From the NCBI GenBank assembly GCA_031267345.1, contig JAIRZG010000154.1, positions 1 through 5,733 of the forward strand: a stretch of DNA of 5,733 nt, given 5' to 3'. Source of the DNA: Zoogloeaceae bacterium. Its GTDB lineage: Bacteria > Pseudomonadota > Gammaproteobacteria > Burkholderiales > Rhodocyclaceae. The translations under genes and the position numbers were made by a program. Under the pieces are notes generated by a model. The model did not search any database, was not told the origin of the DNA, and saw only the letters and a list, made by a program, of their open reading frames with translations. This document shows, piece after piece, positions 1-5,692 of this stretch (positions are counted from its first letter, which is position 1; each line of letters begins with the position of its first letter).

Positions 1-812
1 TCTGCATCCAGAATCGTGTCCTGGCCCGCGCCGACAAAATAGCGGTCGAAACCCGTGCCGCCTTCCAGGTAATCGTCCCCCAGGCTATCCAGCAAATCAT
101 CATCCCCCGCGCCACCGTACAAACGGCTTGAATCGCCCGCATCTCCTGTAAACGACCCAAGGAGATCATTGCCCGCGCCGCCAAACTGTATGACGCTATC
201 TGTTCCCGGCTCAAGGTTGTCCTCCAGGACGATTCCCGTCGCCAGATCAATATAGCGGTTGTTGTCGCCGGAGAAGGGAATGTCGATAACCCGGCTGTTT
301 TCCACCATCAAACGCTCCAGCATCGCCGCCCGATCCGCCAGCCAGGATTCGGTAATTTCCCCTTTTCCGGTCAGGCGGTTGTACAGGTCGAGTTCACCAT
401 CCTGGTTGCGCGGGCTGTAATCAAGACCGGTTATCGCAAATGGATTCAGCGCTTGCAGGGCGTAACGGTAGGCCATCATCTCCGACGCATCGTTTGAGGT
501 ACTTGCTTTGGCAATTATCTCATCAACGCTTTTGCCTACCAGAGACGATATACGCAACCCGGTGTCAGGAATTTTGCTTTCCAGTTCCTCAAGTATTCTG
601 GCGTAATCGGGAAAGAAATTATCGTCAGTATCGTAAAACACTGCGTCAGACAATCCGAAAATATTACGGAGTTTGTTGACAAGACAGGTCACTTCAAGAT
701 CGGCGCTCAATTTTGAGGGCATCCCCAAATTCTCATGATACGCAGCATTGAGTATTTTCAGGCAGTCATCCGGGGAGACATTCGGGTCAATCCGATGCAT
801 GGTCATCAGCAT
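1..812 (-). CDS. RTX calcium-binding protein, C-terminal part, runs off the left edge
   Basis: The frame is open from 812 down to the window edge (270 codons seen, no stop). Residues 211 to 270 hold glycine/aspartate nonapeptides of the RTX type: GGAGNDLLG at 211, GGAGDDDLL at 233, GGTGFDRYF at 251 and GAGQDTILD at 261. Such repeats bind Ca2+ in a parallel beta-roll, and proteins carrying them are normally exported by type I secretion with an uncleaved C-terminal signal, which would lie outside this window. Residues 116 to 170 (around ALNPFAITGLDY and GEITESWLADRAAML) resemble the segment that precedes the repeats in large proteobacterial RTX proteins; this is from memory, not alignment. The ATG at 812 has no convincing ribosome site, and the frame continues upstream through SVVSP to a TAG at 828-830, beyond which it is the 172-codon frame. 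This piece is therefore probably the continuation of that gene. Toxin, adhesin or enzyme activity cannot be decided from this part. Confidence 0.85.
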   Translation of the reverse strand, partial: MLMTMHRIDPNVSPDDCLKILNAAYHENLGMPSKLSADLEVTCLVNKLRNIFGLSDAVFYDTDDNFFPDYARILEELESKIPDTGLRISSLVGKSVDEIIAKASTSNDASEMMAYRYALQALNPFAITGLDYSPRNQDGELDLYNRLTGKGEITESWLADRAAMLERLMVENSRVIDIPFSGDNNRYIDLATGIVLEDNLEPGTDSVIQFGGAGNDLLGSFTGDAGDSSRLYGGAGDDDLLDSLGDDYLEGGTGFDRYFVGAGQDTILDA

Positions 813-827
813 TGGTGAAACGACGCT

Positions 828-1346
828 CTAGGCTTCTTTTGTCTCATATTTATAGTTGTAGCCTTCAAAAACATCTTTTACGCTTTTTTCAAAATACCAG
901 CCTTCTTCAGAGAATTTTGCCTCGATTGCGTCCAGTAGACTTTCCTGTTCCTTTTCCTCGTACCACCCATAAACCGTCAGCGTAGTGGAGATAACACAAC
1001 AACCGATGGCGATGGCGCAGCCCACAGGACCAGTAAAAGTGGCGGCTACCGCACCCATCCCCAGCAAACCGGTCGCCAATTGACGCGCGGTATCCGCGTG
1101 GATGGTGCCACTTTCGTTAATATCTTCAATGGCCTTAACTGCGGCTGACGTGAATTCCGCTCCGGACAAGGGGCCAGAAATGATAGGCAGCGCCTTGACC
1201 ATTTCCACCATTCCCGTCAGGAATTTCCCGAAATAGATCAGAGAATCGATGTCATTTCTGATATCGTCGTCACTTGCCTTTTTTACGCCATCCCGCAGCG
1301 AAGTAGCCGAGCTGGCGCCCGAAACAAAAGTTGTGATGTATTGCAC
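828..1346 (-). CDS. N-terminal part of the RTX protein, or separate small hydrophobic protein
   Basis: This 172-codon frame ends in TAG at 828-830 and is in the same phase as the RTX frame that follows. Residues 1 to 50 are polar with SGASSA near the start. Residues 91 to 127 are glycine/alanine-rich and hydrophobic (GLLGMGAVAATFTGPVG, then AIAIGCCVIS), compatible with one or two membrane-inserting helices. The C-terminal 45 residues are acidic and aromatic. A hydrophobic segment ahead of the repeats is a usual RTX layout, so I favour one gene broken by TAG (CAG to TAG is a single transition). The first in-frame start is a GTG at 1346 with no ribosome site at normal distance. The strong GAAGGAGAT at 1372-1380 instead serves an ATG at 1366 in another frame, which stops after 27 codons. 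One missing base near 1347 would join that ATG to this frame and give a start reading MAGQAETVQYITTF. The alternative is an independent small membrane protein. Confidence 0.6.
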   Translation of the reverse strand: MQYITTFVSGASSATSLRDGVKKASDDDIRNDIDSLIYFGKFLTGMVEMVKALPIISGPLSGAEFTSAAVKAIEDINESGTIHADTARQLATGLLGMGAVAATFTGPVGCAIAIGCCVISTTLTVYGWYEEKEQESLLDAIEAKFSEEGWYFEKSVKDVFEGYNYKYETKEA

Positions 1347-1371
1347 GTTTCCGCTTGCCCTGCCATGATGA

Positions 1372-1380
1372 ATCTCCTTC
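1372..1380 (-). promoter_or_regulatory. strong Shine-Dalgarno, out of phase with the long frame
   Basis: GAAGGAGAT on the minus strand, with the GGAG core seven bases before the ATG at 1366. It is the only good ribosome site for the 828-1346 frame, yet that ATG is two bases out of phase with it. The same nine bases precede the next gene upstream (2115-2123). Confidence 0.6.
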
Positions 1381-1403
1381 AGAAAAGTTGATGAAATGTC
1401 ATG

Positions 1404-2087
1404 CTACTGCTGCACGCCTGAAATAGGTTTGCCCGCTTCAAAAATTACAGAAAAAGCAAAAACATAACAACCCGTTTGGATATTGTCCCACATTTTTATG
1501 CGGGCAAGCTTCTTTTTATAATTTTGGGTTGAACTGATTTCTCCATCCAAGGAAGCCACTTCAATCAATCCCCATTTTGGCGCGTAACGAACAATGACTT
1601 CGTTGCTACCTCCCCATTTGAGTGGAGAAGGAAGCGCACAGTTGTCGCGGTTGTATTTTCCGCTACCGTTTTCACATGCCAATTTCATTGTGCCCTGCTC
1701 GTTTTTGACTTTAAAAGATTCCACGCTTCCTCCTCTTGAAGGAGGTGTTACGTGCCGTGATAGCGTTCCGCGTATTTCCATAAGCTCGGAATATTTTGGA
1801 AATTGCGTTCCCCACGGAAAATAATTGGGGCGACTCATGCTGATCATAAAAATCATCGTGGAACAAAAAATCAACGCCATGTTGTGAAAAATATCTTTGA
1901 GTTTGGCGGGATACGCCCAATCGCGCCAATAAATTTTCTTGATCAGCTTCAACCCCGCCTTGATCCTGCGCCAGCGAACTTTTGTGAATGATATAGCCGT
2001 CATTTTTTGAGTCATTCCCGAATTTTCAGAAGCAGAAATGGACGCAATAAAATCAATGGCATATTTTGTGACATTGACAAGCGCCAC
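1404..2087 (-). CDS. small membrane-anchored protein with a cysteine pair, unknown function
   Basis: I do not recognise a named family. From the GTG at 2087 the product is 227 residues. A basic stretch (residues 36 to 65, rich in R, K and W) precedes one clear membrane segment at about 68 to 84 (NMALIFCSTMIFMISM), so residues 85 to 227 should be extracytoplasmic by the positive-inside rule. In that part C138 and C150 (LACENGSGKYNRDNC) could form a disulfide, followed by a beta-rich piece (EVIVRYAPKWGLIEVASLDG). A second hydrophobic stretch lies at 206 to 217. Small membrane proteins of this build occur beside secreted toxin loci, where an immunity or accessory role is often suggested; for this gene that is inference. 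The GTG has no ribosome site. A GAAGGAGAT lies at 2115-2123 with an ATG at 2112, but that ATG is one base out of phase; deleting one G of its GGG would give MDYYGADAVALVNV. An internal ATG at 2015 is the other candidate start. The stop lies 37 bases before the next ATG, so the genes are probably co-transcribed. Confidence 0.6.
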   Translation of the reverse strand: MALVNVTKYAIDFIASISASENSGMTQKMTAISFTKVRWRRIKAGLKLIKKIYWRDWAYPAKLKDIFHNMALIFCSTMIFMISMSRPNYFPWGTQFPKYSELMEIRGTLSRHVTPPSRGGSVESFKVKNEQGTMKLACENGSGKYNRDNCALPSPLKWGGSNEVIVRYAPKWGLIEVASLDGEISSTQNYKKKLARIKMWDNIQTGCYVFAFSVIFEAGKPISGVQQ

Positions 2088-2114
2088 GGCATCCGCGCCG
2101 TAATAATCCCATGT

Positions 2115-2123
2115 ATCTCCTTC
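2115..2123 (-). promoter_or_regulatory. strong Shine-Dalgarno, out of phase with the long frame
   Basis: GAAGGAGAT on the minus strand, just before an ATG at 2112. That ATG opens only 19 codons and is one base out of phase with the 227-codon frame. It marks the likely original start of the gene. Confidence 0.55.
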
Positions 2124-2138
2124 GCATTTATACGCTCA

Positions 2139-2340
2139 TGCCTACAGACGATCAGACAGAGAGCGGGCACTGACCATTGCCCCGGTCTTGCTGGCAGAGC
2201 GTTGTCGAATTCGAGATGCGCGGGCTTCATGTTGTGCCGTCCCTGTAAACTTTAGCGAAATATCATGCGATCCGCCCTCAAGAGCCGCATGTCGTTGTGC
2301 AATTGATGCCTGGAAAAAATTATGGAAGGAGTCTGCTGAA
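2139..2340. other. divergent intergenic region
   Basis: About 200 bases between the minus-strand RTX cassette and the plus-strand hydrolase. Promoters for both directions should lie here, but I see no pair of -35 and -10 boxes that I would defend. A perfect 10-bp palindrome, TCGAATTCGA, is at 2205-2214; its role is unknown. A frame on the minus strand starting at 2230 runs through the region into the next gene but resembles nothing and is not called. Confidence 0.5.
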
Positions 2341-3060
2341 ATGCCAATAAATAAGATTTATTATCGTTCAATGGGTGGCGGATGCGCTTGTCCCGCGCCG
2401 CCAGACAGGCCGCCCCATCCCATATCCGGGGTCATCGACCTGCACGGCATCGCCGATTTTGAGTGCGCTTTGTCCGCACAAGCGGGAATTTCCGCGCTTA
2501 TTGCGCCCGATTTGTCGGGTTATGGGGCGAGTCGCGGGTTTGCGGATGCGGATTATCCGTTGGACAATCAGGTCGAACGCCTGCACGAGTTCTTGCAGGC
2601 CGCGCCGGAAACCCATGGAAAAGCGGTTTTTCTGGCGGGTAATTCCATAGGTGGCGCTATCGCCAGCCGTTACGCGGCGCGTTATCCCGAAAGCGTAAAA
2701 ACGCTGGCGCTGTTCGCGCCGATTGGTATGGAGGGCGGCATCGGCTGGTCGGATGAATGCAAGGCGCTGCAAGGCGCAGGTGGTCGCGCAATACCAAACG
2801 CATCTTTTGCGCTATCAGAAAGTCTTGCGCATCGTCACGAGCGGCGAGGCCAAAACCTGCCAACGCCTTGCCCTGCCGACGCTGGTGCTGTGGGCGAGCA
2901 GGAACGCCTGTTGCGCGTCCCTCCTCCCGCCGCCGCTATCAACGCCTGCCTGCCGGACAGCGAACTGGCGACGCTCCCCGCCAGCGGTCATCTGTCGCAT
3001 CTGGATAACCCCGCGGCGCTGGTGGCGCGCTATGCGCAATTCCTGAATCAGACGCACTGA
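2341..3060 (+). CDS. alpha/beta hydrolase with a scrambled middle, probably inactive
   Basis: The frame is open for 239 codons. AAGGAG at 2326-2331 sits nine bases before the ATG, which supports this start over upstream codons. It is an alpha/beta-hydrolase-fold protein: HG at residues 35 to 36 (oxyanion side), APDLSGYGAS at 55 to 64, the nucleophile elbow GNSIGG with S102, and SGH with H217 near the C terminus. The acid would be expected after the strand ending LVLWG; E188 in GEQER stands where many relatives have D. Residues 143 to 184 match nothing in the family, whereas another frame over the same bases (2777-2893) reads QYQTHLLRYQKVLR and LALPTLVLW, which do. A 10-bp tandem duplication at 2758-2777 moves the reading phase by one, and a missing G at 2891-2895 moves it back. 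The strand leading to the acid is therefore lost. Even with the frame restored, the cap between the two core halves is short. The substrate (ester or other) cannot be predicted. Confidence 0.75.
   Translation: MPINKIYYRSMGGGCACPAPPDRPPHPISGVIDLHGIADFECALSAQAGISALIAPDLSGYGASRGFADADYPLDNQVERLHEFLQAAPETHGKAVFLAGNSIGGAIASRYAARYPESVKTLALFAPIGMEGGIGWSDECKALQGAGGRAIPNASFALSESLAHRHERRGQNLPTPCPADAGAVGEQERLLRVPPPAAAINACLPDSELATLPASGHLSHLDNPAALVARYAQFLNQTH
2758..2777 (+). repeat. perfect 10-bp tandem duplication inside the hydrolase gene
   Basis: TGCAAGGCGC occurs twice in direct succession (2758-2767 and 2768-2777). Ten bases shift the phase by one. Removing one copy joins WSDECKA directly to QVVAQYQTHLL, a natural hydrolase sequence. 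This is the first of the two lesions that scramble the protein. Confidence 0.9.
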
Positions 3061-3105
3061 TCGGGAATCGGGGAACAGATTGCGGTCTGCGAAGGCATTA
3101 CCGTT

Positions 3106-3133
3106 ATTCCAGCAAATGCGGCTTTGGTGGAAT
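3106..3133. repeat. 28-bp inverted repeat between hydrolase and ligase genes
   Basis: ATTCCAGCAAA and TTTGGTGGAAT form arms of 11 bases with 10 pairs and one G/G mismatch around a 6-base centre (TGCGGC). It starts 45 bases after the hydrolase stop and ends 121 bases before the ligase ATG. No T tract follows on either strand, so it is not a standard intrinsic terminator. It could be an operator dyad for a dimeric regulator, an mRNA hairpin or a dispersed palindrome. Confidence 0.6.
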
Positions 3134-3254
3134 GCAATAAAACGTATCCTCAGCGCGGATATAAAAATTTCCTCTAAACAATGCAGTTTTTCTTTGTTCA
3201 CCGAACCCTTCCTGCCTTGCATCATCACGGCTTTTGCCGATTTCCTCTACAAGC

Positions 3255-4616
3255 ATGAATTACCTTGACATCGACACTCGCGACCCGGATGAATATCTGG
3301 CGGCAGTGGACGCCCTGCGTTGGGAAAAGCTGAAAAAACAGATTCGTTATGTGTGGACGAACACCGATTATTTTCGTCCGCGCTTTCTCGAAGCGGGCGT
3401 CAGCGCGCCGGAGGATATTCGGAGCCTTGCCGATTTCCGCCGCCTGCCCGCCTTTCTTGACAAGGCGCGGCATCGTGATTCGCAGGAGGCGTCGCTGGCG
3501 CGTTATGATCATCCGCTCGGTTTGCATCTGACCACCGCGCCGGAAAACGCCATTCATCTGGCGGCGACTTCCGGCACGACCGGTACGCCGACTTTTTATG
3601 TATTCAGCAAAAAGGATCTGGAAACCACGTACATCGTGTTGGGGCGCATGTTTCAGGTTGCGGGCATTCGCCCCGGCGACACCGTTTTTCATGCCTTCGG
3701 GCTTTCCCTGTGGTTGGCGGGCATCACCTTCGTGCAGGCGCTGGAAGCCTATGGCGCAAGACCGGTGGCGGTGGGCGCGGAAGGCGGCGTGCCGAAAATC
3801 CTGCGCTATATCGAATTGACCCGTCCGCGCGTCCTGTTCGCCACGCCGTCGATGGTCAAGCAATTGATCGAACGCGCGCCGAAAGAACTGGGCAAACCTG
3901 CGGCGGCATTGAGCATTCGCGTCATCGGCTGCTGCGGCGAACCCGGTGCGAGCCAGCCGCTTTTCCGCCAACTCGTGCGCGAAGAATTTAACGCGCAAGT
4001 CTTTGATTTCATGGGCGGCGCCTGGCACAACGGCTGCATCACCTGCGACGCAAAAGAAGCGCACGGAATGCACTACATGGCCGAGGATTACTGTTATCGC
4101 TACGACCTGGTCAACCCGGAAAGCAAAGCGCCGCTGGAACTGCGCGACGGCGTAGTGGGCGAGGCCATCCATACGGCATTGGAATACGAAGCCGCGCCCG
4201 CCTTTCGCAACGCCACCGGCGACATTTTCCGTTTGCATGTTGGCGAATGCCCCGGCTGCGGTCACTTTGGCGCGCGGCTGGAAATTCTTGGTCGCGCCGA
4301 TGACATGTTGATGATTAAAGGCGTCAAGGCGTATCCTGCCGCCATTCAAAAGGTGGTGCACGAATTCCGACCCCGGCTTTCCGGCGAACTCCGCATTCGC
4401 CTTTTTGCTCCGCCGCCCAAGGTCGAACCGCCTTTGCGCCTGGTCGTGGAAGCGGGCGAACACACCCCCGAATCCGCCTGGCCCGAACTCGCCCGCGCTC
4501 TGGAACAACGGGTGCGGGAACTGCTGACTTTCCGCCCCGCCGTTACGTTGCTGCCCTTCGGCAGCCTGCCGCGCAGCGGAGCGAAAACGAAACTGATCGA
4601 AGTCACCCCGTGTTGA
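3255..4616 (+). CDS. phenylacetate-CoA ligase-like (PaaK-type) acyl-CoA synthetase
   Basis: The product is 453 residues, close to PaaK size (about 430 to 450), and appears intact. It belongs to the adenylate-forming enzymes, which activate a carboxylic acid with ATP to an acyl-AMP and transfer the acyl group to CoA. Visible motifs in order: ATP phosphate-binding loop ATSGTTGTPTF at 104 to 114; CCGEPG at 226 to 231, equivalent to the adenine-side motif; TGD at 321 to 323, with the ribose-binding aspartate; GRADDM at 346 to 351 at the domain hinge; KGVKAYPAAI at 355 to 364, opening the mobile C-terminal domain; and SGAKTKL near 441 to 447, with the likely catalytic lysine. The pattern GRxDDM-xxxKGVxxxP is characteristic of PaaK relatives. 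C261, C264, H270, H273, C332 and C335 could bind a structural metal (inference). The substrate is probably an aryl or arylacetic acid, but no neighbour fixes it. The ATG at 3255 is preferred; a TTG at 3234 is in frame, and neither has a clear ribosome site. It lies on the same strand as the genes on both sides, with gaps of about 190 bp. Confidence 0.88.
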   Translation: MNYLDIDTRDPDEYLAAVDALRWEKLKKQIRYVWTNTDYFRPRFLEAGVSAPEDIRSLADFRRLPAFLDKARHRDSQEASLARYDHPLGLHLTTAPENAIHLAATSGTTGTPTFYVFSKKDLETTYIVLGRMFQVAGIRPGDTVFHAFGLSLWLAGITFVQALEAYGARPVAVGAEGGVPKILRYIELTRPRVLFATPSMVKQLIERAPKELGKPAAALSIRVIGCCGEPGASQPLFRQLVREEFNAQVFDFMGGAWHNGCITCDAKEAHGMHYMAEDYCYRYDLVNPESKAPLELRDGVVGEAIHTALEYEAAPAFRNATGDIFRLHVGECPGCGHFGARLEILGRADDMLMIKGVKAYPAAIQKVVHEFRPRLSGELRIRLFAPPPKVEPPLRLVVEAGEHTPESAWPELARALEQRVRELLTFRPAVTLLPFGSLPRSGAKTKLIEVTPC

Positions 4617-4801
4617 TGCCTCCCTTCAAGGGTGTATAGACTGGATACATTGTGAACTACAGGAACAACACGCGAATCGTGGCTTTGTCCGTTTGCACGA
4701 TGCAGCCGCAAAAAACGACATTCCCGATTTACCCTGCTGACAGGTTAAACGGCGCGTTGCGCTACCCTCTGTCCTCTGATTCCTGACCCCTGATCCCTGC
4801 C
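4617..4801. other. intergenic region between ligase and GrdB-like genes
   Basis: A short palindrome, CCCTTCAAGGG, lies at 4622-4632 just after the ligase stop. It has no T tract and is too short for a confident terminator. I find no clear promoter. The last 36 bases are a pyrimidine-rich degenerate repeat, listed separately. No gene is supported here. Confidence 0.5.
4766..4801. repeat. degenerate heptamer repeat abutting a start codon
   Basis: Successive units CCTCTGT, CCTCTGATT, CCTGACC, CCTGATC and CCTGCC run without a gap into the ATG at 4802. The tract is pyrimidine-rich on the coding strand and occupies the place where a ribosome site should be, so none is visible for the downstream gene. 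Confidence 0.6.
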
Positions 4802-5692
4802 ATGCCCATCTCCTACATGACCCGCACCCGCGCCTGGTATCTGGCGTTGGGTTACGACAATCCTTATGTCTGGGCGCGGCATGAGGACGCGCCGTTTGCG
4901 TCGCTCGCCAAGGCGCTGGCGGAAACGCTTCTTACGCTGGTCACGACCGCCGCGCCCTACCAGCCGGACAAGGGCGAGCAGGGGCCGGGCGCGCCGTATA
5001 ACGCCGCCGCCAAGTTTTATCGCGTTTATTCCGGCGACACGGATAAAGACCATGATCTCCGCATCGCCCACGTCGCCATTGACCGCAAACACACGCGCAT
5101 GACGGACAGCAATGTCTGGTTTCCCTTGCCCCTGTTGCGGCGAATGGCGAAGAGCGGTCGGTTCCGCCTTGCGCCGCGTTTTCACGGCTTTCCCACCAAC
5201 CGCAGCCAGCGTCAGACGACAAGCGTGGACGCGCCGGAACTGCTGGCGCGTTGTCAGGCCGATGGCGTGGAAGCCGCGCTGCTCGTCGCTAATTGTCCGG
5301 TCTGTCACCAAAGTCTCGCGCTGGCGGCGCGGCATCTGGAAGCCCACGGCATCGCGACCGTCCTCATGGGCTGCGCCCGCGATGTGGTGGAACACTGCGC
5401 CGTCCCCCGCTTTCTTTTTTCCGATTTTCCGCTGGGCAACGCCGCCGGTCGCCCGCACGATCCGGCTTCCCAAAAAGCCACGCTGGAACTGGCGCTGAAA
5501 CTCCTGCAAGACGCCAAAACGTCGCGCGCTGCCTGGCAGTCGCCACAAGTCTGGCAGGGCGATCCCGACTGGAAACGCGACTACGCCAACCTGGAGACCC
5601 TGACGGCGGAAGAACGGGCGCGACTACGCGAAGAAGCGGAAACGGCGCGGCTTATAGCGCGCGCCGTGCGGGAAGCGGAGGTTCAAACGTAA
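4802..5692 (+). CDS. GrdB-family protein (glycine/sarcosine/betaine reductase selenoprotein B-like)
   Basis: The product is 296 residues and appears intact. It matches the family annotated as glycine/sarcosine/betaine reductase selenoprotein B-like: N-terminal SYMTRTRAWYLALGY, then DRKHT at 94 to 98, LAPRFHGFPTN at 123 to 133, DGVEAALLVANCPVCHQS at 154 to 171, LMGCARDVVEH at 188 to 198 and VPRFLFSDFPLGN at 201 to 213. Clostridial GrdB is the substrate-binding, selenocysteine-containing subunit of a reductase that makes acetyl phosphate from glycine. This gene has no in-frame TGA, and the conserved CPVC (C165, C168) offers a thiol pair instead. No partner subunits (GrdA, GrdC, GrdD or GrdE) or selenium genes are in view, so the clostridial reaction should not be assumed; the function of the cysteine-only versions is unknown to me. 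The C terminus (about 268 to 293) is a charged helix. The ATG at 4802 is chosen because a stop lies close upstream; M6 at 4817 is the alternative. The product is probably cytoplasmic. Confidence 0.85.
   Translation: MPISYMTRTRAWYLALGYDNPYVWARHEDAPFASLAKALAETLLTLVTTAAPYQPDKGEQGPGAPYNAAAKFYRVYSGDTDKDHDLRIAHVAIDRKHTRMTDSNVWFPLPLLRRMAKSGRFRLAPRFHGFPTNRSQRQTTSVDAPELLARCQADGVEAALLVANCPVCHQSLALAARHLEAHGIATVLMGCARDVVEHCAVPRFLFSDFPLGNAAGRPHDPASQKATLELALKLLQDAKTSRAAWQSPQVWQGDPDWKRDYANLETLTAEERARLREEAETARLIARAVREAEVQT

Noticed and set aside
1..300. CRISPR-like or tandem DNA repeat at the left edge
   Set aside because: The recurring GCGCCG/ATCATC pattern is the codon pattern of RTX nonapeptides on the minus strand, not a DNA-level array.
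2012..2230. 72-codon frame on the minus strand across the divergent region
   Set aside because: It overlaps the small membrane protein gene in another phase, resembles nothing known to me and has only a weak ribosome site.
2295..2325. Promoter-like TTGTGC and AATTAT with a 17-base gap before the hydrolase
   Set aside because: Transcription would begin inside the ribosome site, so the match is probably chance.
2188..2340. Longer start for the hydrolase
   Set aside because: The extension has no family similarity, and a good ribosome site lies directly before the ATG at 2341.
3225..4508. 427-codon frame on the minus strand opposite the ligase
   Set aside because: It is a mirror of a GC-rich real gene: no family motif, low-complexity R/A/G/F composition, no ribosome site, and the plus-strand frame has clear adenylate-forming motifs.
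4745..5548. 267-codon frame on the minus strand opposite the GrdB-like gene
   Set aside because: The composition is that of an antisense shadow. The end reading GSGIRGQ comes from the heptamer repeat, and the plus strand encodes a recognisable conserved protein.
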